In this document: positions 34,139 to 42,771 of the stretch, one piece after another
Numbering within the stretch: position 1 is the stretch's first letter
How the letters are laid out: each line of letters begins with the position of its first letter
NCBI GenBank assembly: GCA_036941025.1
Contig: JAYMNP010000001.1
Span: 1,488,001-1,552,000 of the forward strand
DNA: 64,000 bases
Direction: 5' to 3'
Source: Lachnospiraceae bacterium JLR.KK002
Lineage (GTDB): Bacteria > Bacillota > Clostridia > Lachnospirales > Lachnospiraceae
Program-made: the position numbers and the translations under genes
The notes under the pieces: generated by a model
Seen by the model: only the letters and a program-made list of their open reading frames with translations
Database searches by the model: none
What the model was told of the DNA's origin: nothing

Positions 34139-34994
34139 ATGGCTCCATCATTTTGGTTATCCTTGCGGCAACTTCTGCATCCATTGCTGCAAGAATCTTG
34201 CTTCTGGCATCTGTTTCCATGTTCTGCAGAATTTTCACCACCAGTTTCAGGTTATCCTGCATGGCTTCCATAATTGCCGCCGCCTGTTTTGGCTTCATTT
34301 CCGAATAAGTCTTGGCATACTCCTGAATTTCAGCGTCTGCCTCCTGCTGCTGTATTACCTGTTTATACAATACTTCGGCATTGGCCGGGTCAATACTCTC
34401 ATAATATGCCTGATATTCAGATATATCGGGCGCCTTTTCATTGAACACAACCTCTTTGTAGAATTTGGTTTTCTCTTCCTCAAAGGCTGACTGTTCATTC
34501 TCAAATTCCCGCAGTCTGGCCACCTCTGCTTCTAACTGGGCCACATAATCGGAATTCCCCTGGGACTGGGACTGGCTGTCGGACAGCTCCACTTCCAGCT
34601 CCTTAATGCGGTTGATTGCCTCATCCAGCGTGGTATAAGGATACTGGGCGTCTACCACCGGCTCATCCGCACTCTCCGGCAAAATCTTGTTGATGACCGG
34701 GACATCCTTCAGCACAGGCTGAAGGACGGTAGAACCGAACCCGCCGATATCCATCTTTATAATAAGTGCCAGAATCGCCAGCCAGATTAAAATGAAAACA
34801 ATTGTGGCAGCCACAACCGCAATTTTGCTGCCGCCGCTTTCTTCTTCCTCCGGCGCTTCATCCTGCATCTGCTTTTTTTCTGCTTTTTTCTGCTTTTTCT
34901 CTTCTTTCTTTCTTGCCTTTTCCGCTTTTTTTCTTGCCTTTTTATCCAGAGCGCCTGTTTCTTCTCCGAGCTGATCCATTACTTCTTCTGCCAT
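34137..34994 (-). CDS. motE: MotE-like flagellar protein (YlxF)
   Basis: A 285-aa membrane protein: very basic cytoplasmic N-terminus (residues 18-45), one transmembrane helix (about 58-82), a periplasm-side coiled coil (about 120-175), and a C-terminal MgtE-N/FliG-like helical domain (MKPKQAAAIMEAMQ...ILQNMETDARSKILAAMD). MotE chaperones MotC in some proteobacteria; in Firmicutes (YlxF) the role is uncertain. It lies between fliJ and fliK, the usual place. Confidence 0.88.
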   Translation of the reverse strand: MAEEVMDQLGEETGALDKKARKKAEKARKKEEKKQKKAEKKQMQDEAPEEEESGGSKIAVVAATIVFILIWLAILALIIKMDIGGFGSTVLQPVLKDVPVINKILPESADEPVVDAQYPYTTLDEAINRIKELEVELSDSQSQSQGNSDYVAQLEAEVARLREFENEQSAFEEEKTKFYKEVVFNEKAPDISEYQAYYESIDPANAEVLYKQVIQQQEADAEIQEYAKTYSEMKPKQAAAIMEAMQDNLKLVVKILQNMETDARSKILAAMDAEVAARITKMMEP

Positions 34995-35006
34995 ATAAAC
35001 ACCACC

Positions 35007-35456
35007 TTATTCTTCCTTTGCATGATTGTGAGTGAAACTTACCAGTTCATCCACCGCCTTGCTCTCTTCTTTTTCCAGTTCTTTCTTAAATTCATCAAAG
35101 GCTTTTTCTTTTAAGATTTCATGGGTCTTCCGCTCTGTCATCACATCCTGCAGATGCTTTCTTGCCTGCTCCAGGTTGCGTTCTGCCACATGGACTGCCA
35201 CTACCTGATTGCGGATATCACCCTTTGTGGTCTCAATTGCAACGCGGTTCACTTTGATTTCCTGAAAATCCAGCCTGTCTTTTACCAGTTCTCTGGCCTG
35301 TTCCTCATAATCTTTTCTGCGCTGGTGCAGCCTGTCGAGCTTTTCCTCTTCCCGGTTCAGCCTGGCTGCCGCCAGAGAAAAAGAAGTCTTTGCCTGCGTC
35401 TCCAGTTTATATTTGATATCGAGAATATTCTGCATTTTATATGTAAACTTTGCCAT
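35007..35456 (-). CDS. fliJ: Flagellar export chaperone/stalk protein FliJ
   Basis: Coiled-coil protein in the centre of the FliI ATPase ring that couples it to FlhA. 149 aa, almost entirely two long amphipathic helices; opens FTYKMQNILDIKYKLETQAK, typical of FliJ. The ATG has AAGGA about 11 nt upstream. Follows fliI. Confidence 0.9.
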   Translation of the reverse strand: MAKFTYKMQNILDIKYKLETQAKTSFSLAAARLNREEEKLDRLHQRRKDYEEQARELVKDRLDFQEIKVNRVAIETTKGDIRNQVVAVHVAERNLEQARKHLQDVMTERKTHEILKEKAFDEFKKELEKEESKAVDELVSFTHNHAKEE

Positions 35457-35490
35457 TTGTTACCAGTTCCTTTATATTTGGCTTCCGCTG

Positions 35491-36795
35491 TTAAAACAGA
35501 CCTTCCAGCATATTTAAAATCTCCTCAAAAGAAAATTTCTCATGGGTTTCCTGCAGCAAAAAACTGTTTACCGCATCAATTTTCTCAATGGCATAATCAA
35601 TATTCGGATTGGAACCCGACTTATAAGCACCGATATTGATTAAATCTTCTGCTTCCTGATAGGTTGCCATAACATTTTTTAATTTCCCCGCAGCCTCTTT
35701 GTGATTGCTGTCCGCAATGGAACTCATGACACGGGAAATACTCTGCAGCACATCTATGGCCGGATAATGATTCCGGTGTGCCAGTCTTCGGTCTAACATA
35801 ATATGTCCATCCAGAATACTTCTTGCAGTATCTGTAATGGGCTCGTTAAAATCATCTCCATCTACCAGAACCGTATAGAGTCCGGTAATGGAGCCTCTGT
35901 CAGAGTTGCCCGCACGCTCCAAAAGCTTCGGCATTTCGGAATATACGCTGGGCGGATATCCTCTGGTTACCGGAGGTTCCCCGGAGGCAAGACCTATTTC
36001 TCTCTGGGCCATGGAAAAACGTGTCAGGGAGTCCATCATCAGCAGGACATCTTTCCCCTGGTCTCTGAAATACTCTGCAATGGCTGTGGCTGTCTTGGCC
36101 GCATTTCTTCTGAGAAGAGCCGGCCGGTCAGAAGTTGCCACAATTACAACAGAACGCCGCATTCCTTCTTCTCCCATATCCCGTTCAATAAATTCTCTTA
36201 CTTCCCTGCCGCGCTCGCCAATCAGGGCAATCACATTGATATCCGCCCTGGTATTTCTGGCAAACATACCCAGCAGGGTACTTTTTCCAACGCCGGAACC
36301 GGCAAAAATTCCAATTCTCTGACCTTTGCCCACGGTAATCAGTCCGTCCACCGCTTTCACTCCCAGCGGAAGCACTTCACCTATAATCACACGTTCCATA
36401 GGGTCCGGCGGAGCCGCGTCCACAGGATATTCCTCCCGCAGCGTCAGTTTTTCCACGTCCGTGGGTCTGCCCATACCATCCAGTGTATGGCCCAGCAGTT
36501 CGTCTCCTACATAAACAGACAAAGGATGTCCCGTATTCTCTACGATACATCCTACGCCCAGTCCTTCTACACTCTCATAAGGCATAAGAAGCAGTCTCTT
36601 ATCCCGGAATCCCACTACTTCTGCCATAATCGAAATATCCCTGTTCTTATCAATAATAATCCGGCACAGGTCGTTCAGTTTGGCGTTTGGTCCCACAGAT
36701 TCAATCGTAAGTCCTACAATTTTAACTACTTTTCCAAGATGTCTGTAATAATTTTTGTCTGCCAGCTGATAATACTTATCCAAATTATATGTCAC
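35491..36795 (-). CDS. fliI: Flagellum-specific ATPase FliI
   Basis: Hexameric ATPase of the export apparatus, related to F1 beta. Walker A GSGVGKST (residues 166-173), Walker B LLMMDSLTRFSMAQ (about 246-259), then GEPPVTRGYPPSVYSEMP. 434 aa. Starts with GTG at 36795 with AGGA 9 nt upstream. In the order fliF-G-H-I-J. Confidence 0.97.
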   Translation of the reverse strand: MTYNLDKYYQLADKNYYRHLGKVVKIVGLTIESVGPNAKLNDLCRIIIDKNRDISIMAEVVGFRDKRLLLMPYESVEGLGVGCIVENTGHPLSVYVGDELLGHTLDGMGRPTDVEKLTLREEYPVDAAPPDPMERVIIGEVLPLGVKAVDGLITVGKGQRIGIFAGSGVGKSTLLGMFARNTRADINVIALIGERGREVREFIERDMGEEGMRRSVVIVATSDRPALLRRNAAKTATAIAEYFRDQGKDVLLMMDSLTRFSMAQREIGLASGEPPVTRGYPPSVYSEMPKLLERAGNSDRGSITGLYTVLVDGDDFNEPITDTARSILDGHIMLDRRLAHRNHYPAIDVLQSISRVMSSIADSNHKEAAGKLKNVMATYQEAEDLINIGAYKSGSNPNIDYAIEKIDAVNSFLLQETHEKFSFEEILNMLEGLF

Positions 36796-36807
36796 GATAT
36801 CTCTTCC

Positions 36808-37623
36808 TCACAAACTTAATGACCGCAGTGCTTTTATCAGATTATCGAGCTGGACATCTGAACCACAGTCAAAAATTCCGGAATCCGTCTCAATCATGCA
36901 CTGACGCTCTTTCAGTGCAGCATCTGCCATGATTTCCACATGAACGGCGCTCCCCACCTGTTCTGTAATTTCCGCTTTATGATTCTCCACAAATTCATAA
37001 TCTTTCAGACTTACCCTCACCTGGAAGTCTTTCGTCCCCTCCGTGCTCAAAATCGCCTGCTGTATCAGATAAATCAGGATTTCCTTACTGTCATCAAACT
37101 GTACATGAAATATCTTTTCAAATACATCTGCCACGATATCCACAAGATAAGGTTCCAGTTCATCAATTTTCTGCCGGTATTCTTCCTCCATCTGCCGCCG
37201 GGCATCTTCTAACTGGCTGCTTTTCTGCGCCAGTTCCCGCTCAGCCTTCTCATTTCCTTCCTGAAATCCATTCCCGTACCCGGTCTCATAACCGGTTTCC
37301 TCCGCCTGCTTCCGAATGGAAACGGCCTGTTCACCGGCTTCCGCAAGAATAGCCTCCCCTTTTGCTCTGGCTTCTGCAAGAATGGCCTCTGACTCCTCCT
37401 GAGCCTTCTGCAGAAGTTCTTCCGGCGTAACTTCCGGAACCACTTCTACCTGCTCCATGGGCAGCCCCTCCACAAATCCGTCCGGGGACTCCTGAAGAAC
37501 CAGATTTCTGGCCATTTCTTCTCTTAACGCCTGCATCCGCTCTTCAATTCTGGTATTTGAATTAATAATTCTTCTGTCTGTGTTATTGGCAACGATATAC
37601 CGCTGCTTATACAGATTAGACAA
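36808..37623 (-). CDS. fliH: Flagellar assembly protein FliH
   Basis: Regulates FliI and tethers it to the C-ring. N-terminal region opening SNLYKQRYIV, a long Glu/Ala/Gln-rich coiled coil with GxxxG-like repeats (ETGYETGYGNGFQEG near residue 115), and a C-terminal FliH domain. I place the start at the TTG 37623, which overlaps the fliG stop and matches the usual N-terminus; the GTG at 37635 lies inside the GGAGGTG binding site. 271 aa. Confidence 0.9.
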   Translation of the reverse strand: MSNLYKQRYIVANNTDRRIINSNTRIEERMQALREEMARNLVLQESPDGFVEGLPMEQVEVVPEVTPEELLQKAQEESEAILAEARAKGEAILAEAGEQAVSIRKQAEETGYETGYGNGFQEGNEKAERELAQKSSQLEDARRQMEEEYRQKIDELEPYLVDIVADVFEKIFHVQFDDSKEILIYLIQQAILSTEGTKDFQVRVSLKDYEFVENHKAEITEQVGSAVHVEIMADAALKERQCMIETDSGIFDCGSDVQLDNLIKALRSLSL

Positions 37624-38626
37624 CGATCTCGTCACCTCCGCCTCTGGAGATTACAATTTCTGCCGAATCTTCCAGTTTACGTATAATACCTACAATCTTC
37701 TGCTGTGCTTCTTCCACGTCCTTCATACGCACCGGCCCCATAAATTCCATATCTTCCTTAATCATGGTAGCCAGACGTTTGGACATATTCTTGAAGATCA
37801 CATTCTGTACGTCTTCATTTGCCGCTTTCAGAGCCACACCCAGGTCGTTGTTATCCACATCCCGGAGCACACGCTGGATAGCCCGGTCGTCCAGAAGAAG
37901 AATATCCTCGAATACGAACATCTTCTTGCGGATTTCATCTGCCAGTTCAGGCTCTTCAATTTCAAGAGTTTCCATAATATGTTTTTCGGTAGAACGGTCT
38001 ACGGTGTTCAAAATAGAAACAATCGCATCCACGCCACCCACAATTGTGTAATCCTGATTTACCAGAGTAGAAAGTTTTCGTTCCAATACGCGCTCCACTT
38101 CCTTAATAACATCCGGAGAAGTTCTGTCCATCAACGCAATACGTTTTGCCACATCCGCCTGTTTTTCCGGAACCAGAGAGCCGATAATCATGGCTGACTG
38201 GCCGGCAGACAGATAGGAAAGAATCATTGCAATGGTCTGCGGATGTTCATCCTGTATAAAGTTCAAAAGCTGTGCCGGGTCTGTCTTACGAACAAACTCA
38301 AACGGACGTACCTGCAGGGAAGCTGTAAGTTTGGAAATCACTCCCTGAGCTTTTTCTTCACCCAGTGCTTTTTCCAGAAGTTCCTTCGCATAACCGATAC
38401 CGCCCTCTGCAATATACTGCTGTGCCAGACAAATCTGGTAAAACTCATTCAGCACATCTTCTTTTGTCTGAGGCGATATACTTCTGGTATTGGCAATTTC
38501 CAGGGTAAGTTCCTCAATTTCCTCCTCTTTCAGATGTTTGAATATGGAGGCTGATTTTTCCGGTCCCAGTGCGATCAGCAAAATTGCCGCTTTCTGGACG
38601 CCATTATATTCTTCTGAATTTGCCAT
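37616..38626 (-). CDS. fliG: Flagellar motor switch protein FliG
   Basis: Rotor protein that contacts the stator. 336 aa; N-terminal domain binds FliF, middle EHPQTIAMILSYL (EHPQ motif near residue 122) binds FliM, and the C-terminal domain carries the charged torque helix (RAIQRVLRDVDNNDLGVALKAA). The ATG at 38626 begins 4 bp after the fliF stop; an ATG at 38647 lacks a site. Confidence 0.97.
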   Translation of the reverse strand: MANSEEYNGVQKAAILLIALGPEKSASIFKHLKEEEIEELTLEIANTRSISPQTKEDVLNEFYQICLAQQYIAEGGIGYAKELLEKALGEEKAQGVISKLTASLQVRPFEFVRKTDPAQLLNFIQDEHPQTIAMILSYLSAGQSAMIIGSLVPEKQADVAKRIALMDRTSPDVIKEVERVLERKLSTLVNQDYTIVGGVDAIVSILNTVDRSTEKHIMETLEIEEPELADEIRKKMFVFEDILLLDDRAIQRVLRDVDNNDLGVALKAANEDVQNVIFKNMSKRLATMIKEDMEFMGPVRMKDVEEAQQKIVGIIRKLEDSAEIVISRGGGDEIVV

Positions 38627-38630
38627 AACT

Positions 38631-40238
38631 CTATTCCCACTCCTCATTTAACCAGTTCCGCAGCAGTGAAGCTACGGCTTCCGGATTTTCATCTACAAAT
38701 TTTTCTATCAGGATGCGGGTTTCAGACTTATCGGAAAATCCAATATCTTCCAGTGATTCCTCTTCCGCTTCTTTCGTGGAAGCCAGCAGTGTCTCAACGG
38801 AAAGCTCCGGCTCCACCACTGCCTCCTGCTCTCTCCTGGTACTTCGGAAGACCACATATCCCAGCATGGCCATAATGGCAATGGCAATGGCCACCGGCAG
38901 ATAATCCACAATTCCCCGGTTACCGCTGTCGGAATATTCAAAGAAAGGTACCTCATATCCCACAACCATAACATTTTCTGCCGGAAATCCCGTAGCCCGC
39001 GCTACCATCTGCACGTAATCTTCGTCTAACTCCATTCTCACTCTTTCACGGTTTGCAGCCACAAACTCATCAAAGGTCATATCGTCTAACTGGCCGCTGG
39101 CCCTGAGCGCATCTTCATTGTAATTACGATACTGGCTGGCCACTACTGTAATGGAAGAATTTTCATAATCCACTTCTCCCACGCCCCCGGTAATCTCAAT
39201 AATCTGCTCACTGTTGGCATAATTTTCATTTGTCTCGGTAACTGTCCGGTTAGAAGTTGCACCATCCTCCAGCATATACCCTGTATCGTCATCATTGGGG
39301 TCTGTTCCGGGAACACCTCCCTCACCCCCTGAACTCTCTTCCTCATACAGCCTTCTGCTGGTTACCGGTCCGTGTTCGGTTCCGTCTTCCGTATATGTTC
39401 TGTGTGTGGTATCCTTGGTATCCCGAAAGCTCACATTCAGATTCAGGCCAACAGAAACATTATTGAACACATTTGTGCCCATCATAATGTCTTTAACCTG
39501 ACTTTTCACTGCGCTCTCTGCCTTGGTCTTATAGGCAAGCTGCGTACTTGCATTTCCCATGGCTGTGGCGGAATCCCCGCCGGAGAACAGCATATTTCCG
39601 GTACTGTCCATAATGGTAATGTCATCCGTACCCTTATTCCCGATGGCTGTGGCAATCCATTTTGCCAGGCCTGCCGCCGTATCCTCATCCATATCCCCTG
39701 ACAGGGTCAGAGTAACCGCCGCATAGGAATCTTCCTGCAATGCCAGCACTGTCCCGTCGTCCGTGGGTATGCTCAGATTCACAGTAGCGGAATTCACAGC
39801 GTCCAGCTCCTGCAAATCCTCTTCTAACTGTTTTTCCATATACAGCTGGTAACGTTTGCCCTTGTCAGATTCTGTCTGACTGAAACCGCCGGAAAATACA
39901 TTCTCCAAATCATAGGAAGTCGCCGGGATTCCATTCTGCCCAAGCAAAATGGCTGCTCTGGCCTTATCCTGAGCTTTTACCTGAAATTCCAGACCGTCAT
40001 CTGAAACCTCATAGTAAATTGATTCTCCTTTCAGCAGTTCCTGTACCTGACCTGCTTCCTTCGTGTCCGCACAGGTTCTTATGGGCACCATGGTGGGCGT
40101 TGTCAGTATTTTCGTGACAATGACCAGACCAACGATTACCGCAACTGCAATACTTGCGATTAATGTTTTCTGTTTGACTGAAAACTTATTCCACCAGTCA
40201 AGGATCCTTTTGGGAACCTCTCTAATCTTCTCCTGCAT
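38631..40238 (-). CDS. fliF: Flagellar MS-ring protein FliF
   Basis: Forms the MS ring, the base on which rotor and export gate assemble. Two transmembrane helices (about residues 24-46 and 440-465) flank the secretin-like ring-building motifs (TTPTMVPIRTCADTKEAG, AVNSATVNLSIP). C-terminal tail SDKSETRILIEKFVDENPEAVASLLRNWL binds FliG. 535 aa. Confidence 0.97.
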   Translation of the reverse strand: MQEKIREVPKRILDWWNKFSVKQKTLIASIAVAVIVGLVIVTKILTTPTMVPIRTCADTKEAGQVQELLKGESIYYEVSDDGLEFQVKAQDKARAAILLGQNGIPATSYDLENVFSGGFSQTESDKGKRYQLYMEKQLEEDLQELDAVNSATVNLSIPTDDGTVLALQEDSYAAVTLTLSGDMDEDTAAGLAKWIATAIGNKGTDDITIMDSTGNMLFSGGDSATAMGNASTQLAYKTKAESAVKSQVKDIMMGTNVFNNVSVGLNLNVSFRDTKDTTHRTYTEDGTEHGPVTSRRLYEEESSGGEGGVPGTDPNDDDTGYMLEDGATSNRTVTETNENYANSEQIIEITGGVGEVDYENSSITVVASQYRNYNEDALRASGQLDDMTFDEFVAANRERVRMELDEDYVQMVARATGFPAENVMVVGYEVPFFEYSDSGNRGIVDYLPVAIAIAIMAMLGYVVFRSTRREQEAVVEPELSVETLLASTKEAEEESLEDIGFSDKSETRILIEKFVDENPEAVASLLRNWLNEEWE

Positions 40239-40289
40239 GTAACTCTCCTACCCATCCATTCTATGTATTTAACTGTCCAGAATCAACTG

Positions 40290-40601
40290 TTAAATCTGCA
40301 TATTCATAATTTCTTTATATGCCTCTATCATCTTGTCCCTGACTGCTGTGGTATAATTCAGGGCAATCTCGGACTTCGTCTGTATGTCCCTTAAATCATG
40401 GGTATTGGTCGAATATCCCAGCATAAACTGCATCTGGGCCTCTTCTACCTGGTTCTGCAGGTCATTGGTTTCATTTACCATGTCCATGGCCGACTTAAGC
40501 AGGCTGTCAAACCCTTTGTCGCCCACGGTCAGGTTCCCGCTCTCCATGGCTGCATTCTTAATATACTCTGAGCCTATATTGCTCAACACTGATATATCCA
40601 T
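40290..40601 (-). CDS. fliE: Flagellar hook-basal body protein FliE
   Basis: Junction between MS ring and rod, first exported rod protein. 103 aa, opening weakly conserved, with the C-terminal FMLGYSTNTHDLRDIQTKSEIALNYTTAVRDK region typical of FliE. SD GGGAGG upstream of the ATG. Confidence 0.95.
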   Translation of the reverse strand: MDISVLSNIGSEYIKNAAMESGNLTVGDKGFDSLLKSAMDMVNETNDLQNQVEEAQMQFMLGYSTNTHDLRDIQTKSEIALNYTTAVRDKMIEAYKEIMNMQI

Positions 40602-40633
40602 CTTAGAACCTCCCTGTTAATCATCCTCATCTG

Positions 40634-41074
40634 CTATTTGCCAAGCTCCAGTCCCTTCAGAGCAATGGCCTTGCTCGTCTCAAAGGCTGTCAGATTCGCC
40701 TCGTAAGCCCGGCTGGCATCAATCATATTGGTCATCTCTGTTATAATATTTACATTCGGATAAGATACATATCCGTTCTCATCCGCATCCGGATGCGCCG
40801 GATCATACTTCATCACATATTCACTTTCCGTATCCTCGGAAACACGTGATACCTTCACACCGTTTCCCAGGTATGATTCCCTGGTATTGCTCAGCACCTT
40901 GCTGAAAGGCGTCACCTTCTTCTCACGAAACGTAACAATTTTGCGGGTATAGGGCGTCCCGTCCTCTGTTCTTGTGGTAGTGGCGTTGGCAACATTCTCT
41001 GAAATCACATCCATGCGGAACCGCTGGGCAGTCAGCGCAGATGTGTTGATATTAAAAGACTGAAATAACGACAT
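40634..41074 (-). CDS. flgC: Flagellar proximal rod protein FlgC
   Basis: Rod subunit, 146 aa. N-terminal SFNINTSALTAQRFRMDVISENVANATTTR and C-terminal NVNIITEMTNMIDASRAYEANLTAFETSKAI are the rod family ends. SD AGGAGG. Second gene of the operon. Confidence 0.97.
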   Translation of the reverse strand: MSLFQSFNINTSALTAQRFRMDVISENVANATTTRTEDGTPYTRKIVTFREKKVTPFSKVLSNTRESYLGNGVKVSRVSEDTESEYVMKYDPAHPDADENGYVSYPNVNIITEMTNMIDASRAYEANLTAFETSKAIALKGLELGK

Positions 41075-41105
41075 ACCTCTTCCTCCTGTCTCTGCTATTC
41101 TCTTC

Positions 41106-41504
41106 CTACTTGATTACGCTTTTGATTTTGTTAAATTCACTGGTCATGGAATCCACCAGGGCATTGTACCGGATTCTGGTTGACGCCAGTTCCGCATACT
41201 CCTGTTCCGGATCCACGCTGTTTTCATCCAGACGGTAGGAATAATTCTCAATATCCGTATAAACCGGGGCGTCCAGGTGATCCATATGGCCTTTATTCAG
41301 GTCGCTCACCTTCTCATCCAGAGACACATACTTCATCTTCCCAAGCTCCCGCTCAAGAACGCCTTCAAAATTCACATCCTGTCGTTTGTATCCCGGTGTA
41401 TCTCCCATGGCAATATTCTGACTGATTACCGTCTCTCTCAGCCAGGCAGCATCCGCCGCCTTGTTCATTACGTCAATATAATCATAAATACCGCTGTTTA
41501 TCAT
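41106..41504 (-). CDS. flgB: Flagellar proximal rod protein FlgB
   Basis: Rod subunit, 132 aa, with SQNIAMGDTPGYKRQDVNFEG (residues about 28-48), the rod/hook N-terminal signature. First gene of the motility operon; SD AAGGAG 7 nt upstream and a sigma-A promoter about 70 bp upstream at 41574-41601. Confidence 0.97.
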   Translation of the reverse strand: MINSGIYDYIDVMNKAADAAWLRETVISQNIAMGDTPGYKRQDVNFEGVLERELGKMKYVSLDEKVSDLNKGHMDHLDAPVYTDIENYSYRLDENSVDPEQEYAELASTRIRYNALVDSMTSEFNKIKSVIK

Positions 41505-41573
41505 GATATTGCTCCTTCCATCTTCCGGTATCTCATACGCTTCCAGACTATCATTAGAATACTATTCTTCTTT

Positions 41574-41601
41574 ATTATAAATTATCCTAATAATAATGCA
41601 A
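41574..41601 (-). promoter_or_regulatory. Sigma-A promoter of the fla/che operon
   Basis: On the minus strand TTGCAT (41601-41596), a 16-bp spacer and TATAAT (41579-41574), in the AT-rich part of the 320-bp gap between codY and flgB. The rest of that gap (41602-41824) holds no convincing gene; a 68-codon frame at 41562-41768 overlaps the promoter and has no ribosome-binding site. A weak AAAAGG...CCTTTT stem follows codY. Confidence 0.75.
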
Positions 41602-41824
41602 GCACTTTTTTGTTGTTTTTGCGCATTTTTTACACCATCTTGTGTATTTCTGTCATTGTAGCTACTATTTGCAGTATTTTTTGTAAAAAGCTGTCGACTG
41701 TATGCCGTCTCCTGATATTCTCCTGTTCTGTCTTCCGCAATCTGATGTTTTCGTATATTTACACGCACAAAAAGGACTTATAGCCAATTCTACAAATCCC
41801 TTTTCACAAAACAACTAATTCCCT

Positions 41825-42613
41825 TTAGTTATGTTTCATATTTTGTTTTTTGATTTTCTCCAGCTCATCAAATACCACGTCGTTCAAAACCTTGATGTAA
41901 GTACCCTTCATCCCTGAAGAGCGGGACTCAATCACGCCGGCGCTCTCAAACTTCCGGAGTGCGTTGACAATTACGCTTCTGGTAATTCCCACCCGGTCGG
42001 CAATCTTGCTTGCCACCAGAATTCCTTCCCTGCCTTCCATTTCATCAAAGATGTGCGTAATGGCCTCCAGCTCCGAAAAAGAAAGGGTTCCGATGGCAGA
42101 TTTCACAATCTGCACCTTCCGGTTCTCTTCCGCGCTTTCTTCATTGACAGAACGCATCATCTCCAGTCCTACCACAGTGGTTCCATATTCACTTAAAATA
42201 ATATCATCAATGCCATACTGGTTCTCCAGCCGGTATACAAACAGTGTTCCGAGCCTTTCCCCGGCGATATCAATGGGGGTGATAATCGCCCGGTACCTGC
42301 GTACATCTTCAGAAACAAATCCCAATGTCTCCAGATTTACGTTCTCCTTGGTGGATAAAATCCCAAGCAGCCGCTCATTTAATAACAGGTCAATAAATCC
42401 TCCCACCTCGTCCGCAATCAGTTCTTTAATTTCTTCCGTTCCATCTTCCCGACTGGCCCCCAGCACTTTCCCTTTCTTACTGATTACCAGAATATTCGAT
42501 TCCAAAATCTCTGTCAGAACTTCACAAATATCGTTAAAGACTACTTTCGAGGAATTATTATTATGCAGCAGTTTATTGATCTTCCTGGTTTTGTCTAACA
42601 ACTGGACGCTCAT
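41825..42613 (-). CDS. codY: Global transcriptional regulator CodY
   Basis: GTP- and branched-chain-amino-acid-sensing repressor of nutrient-limitation genes, including motility in many Firmicutes. N-terminal GAF-like ligand domain (to about residue 150) and a C-terminal winged helix (SKIADRVGITRSVIVNALRKFESAGVIESRSSGMKGTYIKV). 262 aa. SD AGGAGGAG. Directly upstream of the motility operon in this strand order. It has its own promoter and a CodY-box-like sequence at 42727-42741. Confidence 0.97.
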   Translation of the reverse strand: MSVQLLDKTRKINKLLHNNNSSKVVFNDICEVLTEILESNILVISKKGKVLGASREDGTEEIKELIADEVGGFIDLLLNERLLGILSTKENVNLETLGFVSEDVRRYRAIITPIDIAGERLGTLFVYRLENQYGIDDIILSEYGTTVVGLEMMRSVNEESAEENRKVQIVKSAIGTLSFSELEAITHIFDEMEGREGILVASKIADRVGITRSVIVNALRKFESAGVIESRSSGMKGTYIKVLNDVVFDELEKIKKQNMKHN

Positions 42614-42720
42614 AATACTCCTCCTGATTCAAAACAACACCTACATATATTTTGAATTCTACCATGCTTTCCGACAAAATTCAATAAGTTTCTTTTAATT
42701 TTTCCGTTTTCTTTAGCAGA

Positions 42721-42749
42721 ATTTTATATTTTCTAACTATTCCTGTCAA
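42721..42749 (-). promoter_or_regulatory. Sigma-A promoter of codY with a CodY-box-like spacer
   Basis: TTGACA (42749-42744), 17-bp spacer, TAAAAT (42726-42721) on the minus strand, right after topA. The spacer (42741-42727) matches the CodY consensus AATTTTCWGAAAATT at 11 of 15 positions, suggesting autoregulation, but four mismatches make this weak. Confidence 0.6.
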
Positions 42750-42771
42750 TGTTCCGCGCTTTTCAGGGTTT

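Noticed and set aside
41562..41768. 68-codon minus-strand frame in the codY-flgB gap
   Set aside because: It overlaps the flgB promoter, has no ribosome-binding site and looks like unselected sequence.
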